Positions 17,411-25,519 of a stretch of DNA of 64,000 nt are shown piece by piece. Below the pieces are notes generated by a model that searched no databases, had not been told where the DNA came from, and worked only from the letters and a program-made list of their open reading frames with translations. The stretch comes from Bradyrhizobium diazoefficiens (GTDB lineage Bacteria > Pseudomonadota > Alphaproteobacteria > Rhizobiales > Xanthobacteraceae), in NCBI RefSeq assembly GCF_018129965.1, contig NZ_JAFCKW010000012.1:62001-126000 (forward strand), read 5' to 3'. The translations under genes and the position numbers were made by a program. How positions within the stretch are numbered: position 1 is the first letter of the stretch; each line of letters opens with the position of its first letter.

Positions 17411-17677
17411 ATGCCGGATCACGTTAACCGTTCGATCGCGCGGCGTCTGAAGCGGGCCAGCGGTCATCTCGAGGCGATCATTGCAATGGTCGAGCAGGGT
17501 CGATCCTGCGCCGAGATCGCGCAGCAATTGCAGGCGGTGGAAAGCGCGATTGAAAACGCCAAGAAGGCGCTGGTCCACGACCATCTCAGCCACAGCCTGG
17601 AAAAGTCGTTTGGTCCGGCCGGCGCGAAGGCTCGGACCCCCCTCAGGGATTTCAACCTGGTCGCGAAATATCTGTGA
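17411..17677 (+). CDS. Metal- or aldehyde-sensing DUF156 transcriptional repressor (CsoR/RcnR/FrmR family)
   Basis: An 88-residue all-helical repressor with an excellent ribosome site (AAGGAGG, 17399-17405) before the ATG. Family hallmarks are RRLKRASGHLEAIIAMVEQGRSC, with the key cysteine in the R-S-C-x-E-I motif (about residue 36), QQLQAVESAIENAKKALVHDHLSH with the histidine of the second ligand position, and tetramer-forming helices. The position that holds the second Cys in CsoR copper sensors is Ser here (DHLSHS), so a classical C-H-C Cu(I) site looks incomplete; an N-terminal His (MPDH) is reminiscent of RcnR. Ligand could be a metal or formaldehyde. No efflux pump, copper chaperone or formaldehyde dehydrogenase lies nearby, so the regulon beyond its own operators is unknown. 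Confidence 0.88.
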   Translation: MPDHVNRSIARRLKRASGHLEAIIAMVEQGRSCAEIAQQLQAVESAIENAKKALVHDHLSHSLEKSFGPAGAKARTPLRDFNLVAKYL

Positions 17678-17695
17678 TCGCGGCCCGTTGATGAT

Positions 17696-17725
17696 GACCC
17701 GCCCGGGGGGACAGCCGGGCGGGTC
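17696..17725 (+). terminator. Strong hairpin after the DUF156 gene
   Basis: An 11-base perfect stem (GACCCGCCCGG / CCGGGCGGGTC) with an 8-base loop, 18 bases after the stop codon. There is no T-tract, so it may end or stabilise the transcript without being a classical intrinsic terminator. Confidence 0.5.
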
Positions 17726-17801
17726 GGGGGCGCGACACGGGGTGGATGAGGCGCCCGTGTCGGACGCAGGATCCACGTCAGATCGGCCTCAGGTCCCTCA
17801 A

Positions 17802-18065
17802 TCAGTAGCAGGTGCGAACGCTTCCGACGTACTGGCCGAAGGCATTGTAGCGGGGGGTCCAGCCGCAGCGGTGATAGCCGTAATAATAGGGGTCGTTGTT
17901 GGCGGCGATCGCGGAGCCGACCACGGCGGCGGTGGCGATGCCGGCGCCGACACCCCAGACCCAGCCGGGCGGCTTGGCTTGCGCCTGCGAGGTGGTGGAC
18001 ATCATGGTGCCGGTGACGGCGAGGGCGCCGAGAGCGACGGCGGCAATCCTGGTCTTGATCGACAT
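17802..18065 (-). CDS. Small secreted protein of unknown function
   Basis: About 87 residues from the ATG at 18065, with GGAG 8 bases upstream; longer readings to 18188 lack support. A clear signal peptide (IAAVALGALAVTGTMM, cleavage near SQAQA) precedes a short mature part that has a glycine/alanine-rich hydrophobic stretch (GVGAGIATAAVVGSAIAA) and a Tyr-rich tail (DPYYYGYHRCGWTPRYNAFG) ending in CY with two Cys. This plan recurs in small rhizobial envelope proteins, including the one at 25520-25840 in this window. Role unknown; periplasmic or outer-membrane associated is likely. Confidence 0.75.
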   Translation of the reverse strand: MSIKTRIAAVALGALAVTGTMMSTTSQAQAKPPGWVWGVGAGIATAAVVGSAIAANNDPYYYGYHRCGWTPRYNAFGQYVGSVRTCY

Positions 18066-18204
18066 GTGAAACTCCATCCGGGTTGAGGCGGTCCGTTGTG
18101 GCCCGCGTGCCCAGTTGGACGGACGCTCCTCGCCTCCGGTTCGAAGGCTGCCAATTCGCCCTCGAAGCGGGTCTCTTTCCTCAATCATCCCAGTGGGATG
18201 CAGG

Positions 18205-19011
18205 TCAGCCGAGGGGGCCCTTGGCGAGCCTGTTCACGTCGAAGTTATCGACCTCGGCCAGCAACTCGCAGAACGCCGTCGCGCCCTGATCGAGCAGTTG
18301 CGCGCCTTTCTCAGGCACCGCCAGCGTCGCGTTGCCGATGGCGCCGCTGGCGTTGAGATCCTGCGCCTGCCAGGCGAAAGGTGCCGGCCGCTGCGTCGAC
18401 AGCCAGCGATACTGCTTTTCCAGCGCGACGCTGCTTGCGGGAAAATCCGCAATGGCGTCCATGCGCACCTGATCGGGATGGCGCGCCAGCATGATGGAAG
18501 TCTCGACCGCGCCGCCGTGAATGCCGTGGCGGACTTCATCGGCCGGGAACAGCTTGTCCGCGCCCGACAGCCGCGACCACGACGTCGTGACCACGAACAG
18601 CTTCTGGTGGGCACGCAAATCCTGCGCGATCAGCATCATTGCCGCGCTGTTGCCGCCATGGCTGGTGATGATGACGAGCTTCTTCACCCCGCGTCGCGCG
18701 ACGTCCTCGCCGATCTCAGTCCATCGCTTCAGCGCGGCTGAGGTCGATAGCGTCTGCGTGCCGGGATAGTCGATATGCTCGGTGGAAATCCCGACCGGTT
18801 CAACGGGCAGAAAAATCGCCGGAACTGTCCCGGGCAGAAGCTCGCGCACGCGTGCCAGATACGCTTCCGCGATCAATATGTCGGTTGTGAGCGGCAGATG
18901 TGGACCGTGCTGCTCGGTCGCCGCCAGCGGCAGCACCGCGATCCAGCGCGCCACGTCCGCGGGGGCGGCATCGGCCCAGCGGATCTCGGTCCAGTCGCGG
19001 GACGGCGTCAT
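18205..19011 (-). CDS. Creatininase-family amidohydrolase
   Basis: About 268 residues from the ATG at 19011. Creatininase-like enzymes are metal-dependent hydrolases that open cyclic amides or N-formyl compounds. Metal ligands of the family are visible: E and H in LAATEQHGPHLPLTTD (about residues 31-46), the aspartate ending that motif, H in SHGGNS (about 117-122) and E in HGGAVETSIM (about 165-174). Length agrees with the family (240-270). It lies back to back with the binding-protein gene of a NitT/TauT-type ABC importer, 139 bases apart, sharing a promoter region. That arrangement suggests a hydrolase for the imported compound; creatinine itself, N-formyl-pterin/flavin intermediates and other cyclic amides are all possible. 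Confidence 0.87.
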   Translation of the reverse strand: MTPSRDWTEIRWADAAPADVARWIAVLPLAATEQHGPHLPLTTDILIAEAYLARVRELLPGTVPAIFLPVEPVGISTEHIDYPGTQTLSTSAALKRWTEIGEDVARRGVKKLVIITSHGGNSAAMMLIAQDLRAHQKLFVVTTSWSRLSGADKLFPADEVRHGIHGGAVETSIMLARHPDQVRMDAIADFPASSVALEKQYRWLSTQRPAPFAWQAQDLNASGAIGNATLAVPEKGAQLLDQGATAFCELLAEVDNFDVNRLAKGPLG

Positions 19012-19150
19012 CAAGGTTTCTTTGCCCGAATTTGTCGCGTAATTTGGGGTTATCAGGGGGCACGGGCCACGTCGGCTCGCGTCCCCTGATATCTTGCGGT
19101 TTTATCGCGTTGGTTTGGTGTCGGCTACAAGTGATCGACGGAGTGCCATT

Positions 19151-20176
19151 ATGAGCCCCTCTCATCTGCGGCGAACGTTAACGGCGGGCTTGTTGATGGC
19201 GGCCCTGGTTCCGATGGTCCCGGCACGGGCCGAGACGCTGGACAAGGTCACCTTCGGAACCAACTGGGTCGCCGAGGCCGAGCATGGCGGCTTCTTCCAG
19301 GCGGTCGCCGACGGCACCTACAGGAAATACGGGCTCGATGTCACCATCGTTCCCGGCGGTCCCAACGAAAACAACCGGATGCTGCTGATCGCCGGCAAGA
19401 TCGATTTCTTCATGGCCGCGAACACGCTGATGTCGTTCGACGCGGTGGCCAACAACGTTCCCGTCGTGACCATCGCCGCGATCTTCCAAAAAGACCCGCA
19501 GGTGATGCTGACGCAGCCGGATGCCAAGGTCGCCAAGATCGAGGACCTCAAGCCGCTGACCCTGTTCGTCTCCAAGGAGGGCATGACCAGCTACTTCCAG
19601 TGGCTGAAATCGGAATACGGTTTCACCGAGAAGAACGTGCGGCCCTATAATTTCAACCCGCAGCCCTTCATCGCCAATCCCAAGAGCGCGATGCAGGGCT
19701 ACGTCACCTCCGAGCCCTTCGCGGTCGAGAAGGCCGCCGGCTTCAAGCCGAACGTGCTGCTGCTCGCCGATGCCGGCTTCAACACCTATTCGACCCTGGT
19801 CGAGGCCCGCCGCGACACGATCGAGAAGAAGCCCGATCTGGTGCAGCGCTTCGTCGATGCTTCCATGGTCGGCTGGTACAATTACATCTACGGCGACAAT
19901 TCGGCCGGCAATGCCATGATCAAGAAGCTCAACCCGGAAATGTCCGACGAACTGCTCGCCTATTCCGTCGCCAAGATGAGGGAATACGGCATTGTCGATT
20001 CCGGCGACAGCATCAAGGACGGCATCGGCGCGATGAGCGACGAGCGCTACACCTCCTTCTTCAACAAGATGGTGAAGGCGGGTGTCGTCAAGCCCGATCT
20101 CGATTTCCGCAAGTCCTACACGCTGCGCTTCGTCAACAAGGGTGTCGGCGTCGAACTGCGCCCGAGCAAGCCGTAA
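19151..20176 (+). CDS. ABC transporter substrate-binding protein (NMT1/THI5-like, NitT/TauT class)
   Basis: About 341 residues from the ATG at 19151, with CGGAG 9 bases ahead. A signal peptide (TLTAGLLMAALVPMVPARA) is cleaved before ETLDKVTFGTNW. The mature protein follows the NMT1/SsuA fold: WVAEAEHGGFFQAVADGTYRKYGLDV, PNENNRMLLIAGKIDFFMA, and a closing region with AMQGYVTSEPFAVEKAAG. Proteins of this class bind nitrate, sulfonates, thiamine pyrimidine precursors, riboflavin or aromatic acids. It is the first gene of a unit that continues with ATPase, permease and a dehydrogenase. The neighbouring creatininase-family enzyme hints at a nitrogen-containing heterocycle. Confidence 0.9.
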   Translation: MSPSHLRRTLTAGLLMAALVPMVPARAETLDKVTFGTNWVAEAEHGGFFQAVADGTYRKYGLDVTIVPGGPNENNRMLLIAGKIDFFMAANTLMSFDAVANNVPVVTIAAIFQKDPQVMLTQPDAKVAKIEDLKPLTLFVSKEGMTSYFQWLKSEYGFTEKNVRPYNFNPQPFIANPKSAMQGYVTSEPFAVEKAAGFKPNVLLLADAGFNTYSTLVEARRDTIEKKPDLVQRFVDASMVGWYNYIYGDNSAGNAMIKKLNPEMSDELLAYSVAKMREYGIVDSGDSIKDGIGAMSDERYTSFFNKMVKAGVVKPDLDFRKSYTLRFVNKGVGVELRPSKP

Positions 20177-20216
20177 CGCATGGCGGAGTTAGACCGATAT
20201 GTTGCGGCGCGGTTTA

Positions 20217-20235
20217 CCTCTCCCGAAGGGAGAGG
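20217..20235. repeat. Perfect hairpin between binding-protein and ATPase genes
   Basis: CCTCTCCC, loop GAA, GGGAGAGG: an 8-base perfect stem, a short relative of the palindromic elements at 2251-2410 and 42075-42100. Placed 41 bases after the binding-protein stop, it may protect the upstream part of the message so that more binding protein than ATPase is made. Confidence 0.6.
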
Positions 20236-20271
20236 TCGCATCGCGGCTCAACGACGAACGTTCCGCGGCAA

Positions 20272-21102
20272 ATGGTAGAGCGCAAACCCTCGTCCACCGT
20301 CGAAGCGGGCCTGACGGCCCTTGCCGTCAGCCTGCGCGGCGTGACGAAGACTTACGACAACGGCGTCATGGCGCTCGGTCCGATCAATCTTGCCATCCGC
20401 AAGGGCGAGTTCATCTCGCTGCTCGGGCCCTCCGGCTGCGGCAAGTCGACGGCGCTGCGCCTGATTGCCGGGCTCGGCGCGCCGTCGTCCGGCATCGTGC
20501 GGGTGTCGCGCCATGAGGGCGGATCGCAAGCCGGTCATGTTGAGCAAGGTCATGGCATCGGCTTCGTGTTCCAGGAGCCGACCCTGATGCCCTGGACCAG
20601 CGTGCGCGACAACGTCAGGCTGCCCTTGAGGCTCGCGCATGTGCCGAAGGCCGAGGCGCTTGCGCGCGCCGATGCGGCGCTGGGACGCGTCGGGCTCGCC
20701 GATTTCGCCGAGGCGTTTCCGCGCGAACTGTCCGGCGGCATGAAGATGCGGGTGTCGCTGGCGCGCGCGCTCGTCACCGATCCGGATATCCTCCTGATGG
20801 ATGAGCCGTTCGCCGCGCTCGACGAGATCACGCGCTTTCGCCTCAACAACGATTTGCTCGCGCTGTGGCGCAGCCTTGGCAAGACCGTCGTCTTCGTCAC
20901 CCATTCGGTGTTCGAATCCGTCTACCTGTCGCAGCGCGTGGTGGTCATGTCGGCGCGGCCCGGCCGCATCCAGGCCGACATCCGCATCGAGACGGTCGAG
21001 CCGCGCGGCGAAGAATTTCGCACCTCCGCCGCCTATTCCGATTATTGCCGCCGGCTGTCCGCGGCGCTGGCGCCGTCCTATGCGGGGCAGTCGACGCTAT
21101 GA
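20272..21102 (+). CDS. ABC transporter ATPase (NitT/TauT type)
   Basis: A 276-residue cytosolic nucleotide-binding subunit. Walker A GPSGCGKS (about residues 54-61), Q-loop FVFQEPTLMPW, signature LSGGMKMR, Walker B ILLMDEPFAALDE and switch histidine VTHSVFE are all intact. Typical of the SsuB/TauB group. The ribosome site is poor. The stop overlaps the permease start by four bases (ATGA), so the two are translationally coupled. It follows the binding-protein gene by 95 bases across the hairpin described separately. Confidence 0.92.
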   Translation: MVERKPSSTVEAGLTALAVSLRGVTKTYDNGVMALGPINLAIRKGEFISLLGPSGCGKSTALRLIAGLGAPSSGIVRVSRHEGGSQAGHVEQGHGIGFVFQEPTLMPWTSVRDNVRLPLRLAHVPKAEALARADAALGRVGLADFAEAFPRELSGGMKMRVSLARALVTDPDILLMDEPFAALDEITRFRLNNDLLALWRSLGKTVVFVTHSVFESVYLSQRVVVMSARPGRIQADIRIETVEPRGEEFRTSAAYSDYCRRLSAALAPSYAGQSTL

Positions 21103-21917
21103 ATGCGCAAGCCTCCGTTACCGCAAGAACCTCCGGCACACGGCGCGCGATGCGCTTCGTGCCTCCCGTGATCGTGTTCGCCGCCGGCATCCTCGCCTGG
21201 GAACTCGTGGTTCGCATCCGGGAGATTCCACCCTATGTGCTGCCGGCGCCCTCCGTCATCGTCCTGACGCTGATCAAGGACTGGGCCGTGCTGTCGCAAT
21301 CGCTCGCGGCCACCCTGCTGACGACGCTCGAGGGTTTTGTCGCCGCCAGCATCGGCGGCATCGCGCTGGCGCTGTTGTTCAACCAGTCGAAATGGGTGGA
21401 ATATTCGCTGTTTCCCTATGCCGTGGTGCTTCAGGTGACGCCGGTGATCGCGATTGCGCCGCTGCTCCTGATCTATCTGGAGCAGCAGACCGCGGTCGTC
21501 GTCTGCGCTTTCATCGTCGCCTTCTTCCCGGTGCTGTCGAACACCACGCTCGGGCTGAATTCGGTCGACCGCAACCTTGCCGGGCTGTTCCAGCTCTATG
21601 GCGCCTCGCCGCCTCAGACCCTGCGGTTCCTGAAGCTGCCGGCGGCGCTGCCCTATATCCTCGGCGGCCTGCGTATTGCCGGCGGCCTGTCGCTGATCGG
21701 CGCCGTCGTGGCCGAAATCGCAGCCGGCACCGCCGGCGCGGGCTCCGGGCTCGCCTACAGGATCGCCGAATCCGGCTACCGGTTGAACATCCCTCGCATG
21801 TTCGCGGCGCTGCTTTTGCTGTCGCTGGCCGGGATTGTCATCTATGGGGTGCTGGCGTTAATTTCGCATCTGGTATTGCGCCGCTGGCATGAAAGCGCGC
21901 TTGGAAAGGACAACTGA
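21099..21917 (+). CDS. ABC transporter permease (NitT/TauT type)
   Basis: A 272-residue inner-membrane channel subunit with about six membrane segments. The family motif DWAVLSQSLAATLLTTLEGF opens the domain, and the coupling loop is FQLYGASPPQTLRFLKLPAALPYI, equivalent to the EAA loop. The chosen ATG overlaps the ATPase stop (ATGA at 21099-21102); an upstream start inside the ATPase gene is rejected. Its own stop overlaps the ATG of the following dehydrogenase gene by one base (TGATG). A single permease gene implies a homodimer channel, unlike the fused double permease at 12.6-14.3 kb. Confidence 0.92.
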   Translation: MNAQASVTARTSGTRRAMRFVPPVIVFAAGILAWELVVRIREIPPYVLPAPSVIVLTLIKDWAVLSQSLAATLLTTLEGFVAASIGGIALALLFNQSKWVEYSLFPYAVVLQVTPVIAIAPLLLIYLEQQTAVVVCAFIVAFFPVLSNTTLGLNSVDRNLAGLFQLYGASPPQTLRFLKLPAALPYILGGLRIAGGLSLIGAVVAEIAAGTAGAGSGLAYRIAESGYRLNIPRMFAALLLLSLAGIVIYGVLALISHLVLRRWHESALGKDN

Positions 21918-22906
21918 TGGCTGCCGGTTCGATTTCGTCCGAAAAGATCGACCTTCTGATCTATGGGCCGGTGCGGCCGATCCTCGAGAGCGGTTTTTCC
22001 GATCATTTCGTGGTCCACAAGGCCGAGACGCGCGGCGACCTCGAGCGGCTGACGCCGGCCATCCGCGAAAAGATCCGCGGCGTGGCCGTGACCTATCACA
22101 CGGTGCGCGCCGACAAGGATTCGTTGTCGCAACTGCCCGGCATCGAGATGGTGGCGAGCTTCGGCGTCGGCTACGACCACATCGACGCCAAATACGCGGC
22201 CGAGCACAACATCGTCGTCACCAATACGCCTGACGTGCTGACCGAAGAGGTCGCCGACGTCGCGATGGGCCTGTTGATCTCCACCTTGCGCGAATTCATC
22301 AAGGCCGACCGCTATGTGCGATCTGGCCTCTGGCAGACCCAGAACTATCCGCTCAGCGTCGGCTCGCTGCGCGACCGCAAGGTCGGCATCGTCGGCATGG
22401 GCCGGATCGGCCAGGCCATCGCGCGCCGGCTCGATGCCTCGCTGGTGCCGGTGGTCTACCACACCCGCAACCCGTCCAAGGACGTCGCCTACAAGCACTA
22501 TCCCGATCTGATCGAGATGGCGAAGGCGGTGGATACGCTGATGGTGATCGTGCCCGGCGGCGCCTCGACCAACAAGATGATCAATGCCGAGGTGCTCAAG
22601 GCGCTTGGGCCCCGCGGCGTGCTGATCAATGTCGCACGCGGCTCGGTTGTCGACGAACAGGCGCTGGTCCAGGCGCTCAAGGCCGGCACCATCCTGGCCG
22701 CTGGCCTCGACGTGTTCGCGGCCGAGCCGAACGTGCCGGACGAGCTCAAGACCATGCAGAACGTCGTGTTGCTGCCGCATATCGGCTCGGCCTCGGTGGT
22801 GACGCGCAACGCGATGGACCAGCTCGTGGTCGACAATCTCAAGGCCTGGTTCGCCGGCAAGCCGCCGTTGACGCCGGTTGCGGAAACGCCGGTGAAGAGC
22901 CGCTGA
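21917..22906 (+). CDS. D-isomer-specific 2-hydroxyacid dehydrogenase
   Basis: A 329-residue cytosolic NAD(P)H oxidoreductase that interconverts 2-oxo and D-2-hydroxy acids. The Rossmann motif is GMGRIGQAIARR (about residues 158-169). The catalytic arginine lies in NVARGSVVDE, the glutamate in LDVFAAEPNVP and the histidine in LLPHIGSAS, all present. Closest functional analogies are glyoxylate/hydroxypyruvate reductases of the GhrB type. It overlaps the permease by one base and the inhibitor gene downstream by one base, so it is made with the transporter. This ties it to metabolism of whatever the transporter imports; an oxo-acid intermediate is a reasonable inference. Confidence 0.92.
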   Translation: MAAGSISSEKIDLLIYGPVRPILESGFSDHFVVHKAETRGDLERLTPAIREKIRGVAVTYHTVRADKDSLSQLPGIEMVASFGVGYDHIDAKYAAEHNIVVTNTPDVLTEEVADVAMGLLISTLREFIKADRYVRSGLWQTQNYPLSVGSLRDRKVGIVGMGRIGQAIARRLDASLVPVVYHTRNPSKDVAYKHYPDLIEMAKAVDTLMVIVPGGASTNKMINAEVLKALGPRGVLINVARGSVVDEQALVQALKAGTILAAGLDVFAAEPNVPDELKTMQNVVLLPHIGSASVVTRNAMDQLVVDNLKAWFAGKPPLTPVAETPVKSR

Positions 22907-23628
22907 TGCGCGTTCTTCGGGGCGTCGCATTCGCCGTCGCGGCCAAGCAGGCCGCGATCGGCGCCGTCGCGGCATGTATCGCCGCGATCGGCCTTGCGCA
23001 TGCGCAGGATGCATCGACCCTGAAGAAGGACATGCCCGGGCAGTGGGAGCTGTCGACCACCGAGCGCAGCAAGACCTGCGTCGTCACCCTCAAGGCCGAC
23101 GCCGCGGGCCAGGGCTTTAAGCTCGAATTGGAGCCGGCCTGCAAGACCGCGCTGCCCTTTACCAAGGATATCGTGGCCTGGAGCGTCAAAGGTCTCGACA
23201 TCGTTCGCCTGCAGGATGCGACCGGTGAAGCCGTGATCGACTTCACCGAGGTCGAGGCCGGCATCTTCGAAGGCCTGCGCCAGGGCGAGGGCGTCTACAT
23301 CCTGCAGGACCTCGCCGCCGCCCGCTCGATGGCCAAGTCGATGGACCAGATGATCGGCGACTGGTCGATCGTGCGCGGTAACGGCCAGCCGGTCTGCGGA
23401 CTGACGCTGACCAACACGGAAGCCGGGCCGGACAATTTCCAGGTCTTTCTCAAGCCGAAATGCGACGCGGCCATTGCGCAGTTCAACCCGACGCAATGGC
23501 GCCTCGATCGCGGCCAGATCATCCTGATGTCGAAGTCCGGCGAGGCCTGGCAGTTCGAGGCCGACGACAACGCGCAGTGGCGGCGCGTGCCCGATACCGC
23601 CGATCCCCTGATCATGCTGCGTCAGTAG
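22906..23628 (+). CDS. Secreted protein with two AprI/Inh-type protease-inhibitor domains
   Basis: A 240-residue exported protein with a signal peptide (hydrophobic 8-34, cleavage near AHA-QD). Two homologous domains follow, about 40-128 and 142-238. Each begins with a W-x-hydrophobic core (GQWELS; GDWSIV), contains a Cys pair (TCVVTL with PACKTA; VCGLTL with KPKCDA) and ends with a strand that reads IVRLQD or IILMSK. This matches the AprI/Inh family of periplasmic inhibitors of serralysin-type metalloproteases, which are normally single-domain (about 110 residues). The start overlaps the dehydrogenase stop (TGATG). No metalloprotease or type I secretion gene is nearby. Confidence 0.8.
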   Translation: MRVLRGVAFAVAAKQAAIGAVAACIAAIGLAHAQDASTLKKDMPGQWELSTTERSKTCVVTLKADAAGQGFKLELEPACKTALPFTKDIVAWSVKGLDIVRLQDATGEAVIDFTEVEAGIFEGLRQGEGVYILQDLAAARSMAKSMDQMIGDWSIVRGNGQPVCGLTLTNTEAGPDNFQVFLKPKCDAAIAQFNPTQWRLDRGQIILMSKSGEAWQFEADDNAQWRRVPDTADPLIMLRQ

Positions 23629-23659
23629 GCGCCGCGGAAGTACTTGGCCTGCACGGTTC

Positions 23660-23763
23660 GAGACGCCCGCTTGCGCGGGCTCCTCACCATGAGGGTCTGA
23701 TATCTCACCACGAAACACGACCTCATCCTGAGGGCCCGCCGTAGGCGGGCGTCTCGAAGGATG
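23660..23763. repeat. Palindromic intergenic repeat pair
   Basis: Two related blocks in opposite orientation: CGAGACGCCCGCTTGCGCGG at about 23660 and its partner CCGCCGTAGGCGGGCGTCTC ending about 23757, separated by CCTCATCCTGAGGG-type sequence. Typical REP-like element of Bradyrhizobium lying between convergent genes. Confidence 0.7.
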
Positions 23764-23771
23764 GCCGCGGA

Positions 23772-25151
23772 TTACGTCGTCGGCTTCGGCGGCGGCGCGG
23801 TGCCTTGCGCCCATTTCTCCAGCTTGCCGAGCACGCCCCAGGCGGTGAGCGCCAGCGAGATCGGCATTGCGAACTGGCCGAGGCCAGGCACGGCCGACAC
23901 GATCGTGCCGAGCAATCCGGCGATGCCGCCGGCATTGGGGCTCGCCGTGACCGACGACAGCAGCGCGGTGAGAACCGAGCCGCCGATGCCGAGCGCGGTC
24001 TTCTTGCCGTCGAGCAGCTTGCCGATGGTCTCGCCCAGCGCGCCGTTGACCTGGCCGAGCACGGGCTTGCTGTCCTTGTTGAGCAAGGTGCTGAGCAGGT
24101 CCACGACCTGCTTGAGCTGATCGACGGGGGCGGGGCTGGTCGGCGTGACGGGCCCTGGCACGGGCGCGGTTTTGTTGATGAGGGAGAAGAGTCGTTCGAA
24201 CAGGTTGATCGGATCGCTGACCGCCGGCGGTGTGGTTGCTGGCGGCGTGGTTGCTTGCGGGGTGCCGCCCCGCAGCAATTGCGCGAGGTCCTCCAGCCGC
24301 TTCAGCGCCTGGGACAGATCGCCGCCCTGCACGGCGCTCCCCGCCTGCGTTGCCCGCGTGATGGCGGCCACCGTCGCCGCGTCGAGAAGTCCGGTGTCCC
24401 GCAGGCCGTTCTGCTGCTGAAACTGCGAGACCGCGGCCTTGGTCCGCGGTCCGCTGATGCCGTCCTCGACGAGCGGCGGATTGGCGCCGAGCTTGTTGAG
24501 CGCCTGCTGCATCAGCGTAATCGTCGATGCCGCATCGTCCTCGGGCTCGGCGCGGTTCGAAAATTGCGGGCTGCCGTCCAGGGTGATCGAGGAATCCAGC
24601 GACATCATCGCGCGCAGGATCACCGCCGTACCGAGCTGGCTATCGACGTGGTCCGCGTCGAACACATGGTCGCGGACGAACTTGCCGGCCCGCGCCTCCG
24701 GCGGGCCGTACAGGGTCGAGCCGCCGTAGAGATAGGGCGAATTGCAGCCCTTGGCGTGATAGCCGAAGCCGTTGAACGCCTCGAGCCGGAACAGGATCCG
24801 CGCGATGCCCCAGTCCTGGGCGCCGATGAAATTCTCGACTCGGAAGGCGTCCACGGCACCGTCCACGAACGTGGCAAACGGACCGCGCCCCTTCGGGACG
24901 ATGCACGTCACGCGATGGAGCGACTCGCCGTTGCCGAGATAGGTGTCGAAATCGAAGTTGGACTCGCGATAGTGGCAGAGGGCGGCAAAATACCAGGGCA
25001 CGCCGCTGAGCCGTTCGATCTGCTGATAGGTGGCCTTGCCGTTGATCGCCTTGCGCGCGACCGCATTCGCCTCCGCCAGACGCGACGGCCGGATCTCGAG
25101 GCTGGCCCAATTCCGCTCGTATTCGCTCTTGAAATTTTCGAATGAGATCAT
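23772..25151 (-). CDS. Modular lysozyme-like protein with peptidoglycan-binding domain and hydrophobic C-terminal region
   Basis: A 459-residue protein from the ATG at 25151, with GGGAGCGGA upstream. Residues 1-190 match the lysozyme-family proteins grouped as COG5526 (SGVPWYFAALCHYRESNFDF with Glu63 a possible catalytic residue, YHAKGCNSPYLYGGSTLYG). Residues about 208-265 are a PG_binding_1 domain (MQQALNKLGAN, DGISGPRTKAAVSQFQQQ). A Pro/Thr-rich linker covers 297-345. Residues 385-445 are hydrophobic, with two candidate membrane helices (GIGGSVLTALLSSV; FAMPISLALTAWGVLG), then a proline-rich tail. No signal peptide is visible, as in phage endolysins. It stands alone, not in a phage block. 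Possible roles are cell-wall remodelling, toxin-like lysis or a domesticated lysin. Confidence 0.75.
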   Translation of the reverse strand: MISFENFKSEYERNWASLEIRPSRLAEANAVARKAINGKATYQQIERLSGVPWYFAALCHYRESNFDFDTYLGNGESLHRVTCIVPKGRGPFATFVDGAVDAFRVENFIGAQDWGIARILFRLEAFNGFGYHAKGCNSPYLYGGSTLYGPPEARAGKFVRDHVFDADHVDSQLGTAVILRAMMSLDSSITLDGSPQFSNRAEPEDDAASTITLMQQALNKLGANPPLVEDGISGPRTKAAVSQFQQQNGLRDTGLLDAATVAAITRATQAGSAVQGGDLSQALKRLEDLAQLLRGGTPQATTPPATTPPAVSDPINLFERLFSLINKTAPVPGPVTPTSPAPVDQLKQVVDLLSTLLNKDSKPVLGQVNGALGETIGKLLDGKKTALGIGGSVLTALLSSVTASPNAGGIAGLLGTIVSAVPGLGQFAMPISLALTAWGVLGKLEKWAQGTAPPPKPTT

Positions 25152-25519
25152 TTTCCGCTCCCGCAAATTGACGAATGATCGAAATCTGGTGGGCGACCGA
25201 CTGAGCCGGGCGCCATGATTGGCGCGTGACGACGGCTTCATCCCCGGGAATGTGACAGGTTGCCGGCCTGGCGCATGTGAATTGCCTTACAGCCGCAGCG
25301 GGAAAATGCGCGCCGGATCGGGACGGCCGAGACCCCACGCCGCTGTAGCGCTGGTTTGGTCGCTTCTCCGGACGCGGCTGATTTGTGCATCGCACGCGCT
25401 ACCACCTTTGCCGCAGCCGGACGCCATCGCCTGACGACCCGAGGTCGTCAGCGCGGCAATTTGTCTGGTCCATATCCATCCCCAGCGCTATGACTGGCGT
25501 CAGCACGGGGAGGACGAGC
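25152..25519. other. Divergent intergenic region
   Basis: About 370 bases between the lysozyme-like gene and the glycine-zipper gene. No open frame here has a ribosome site, and I see no repeat or clear hairpin. It should contain both promoters. Confidence 0.4.
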
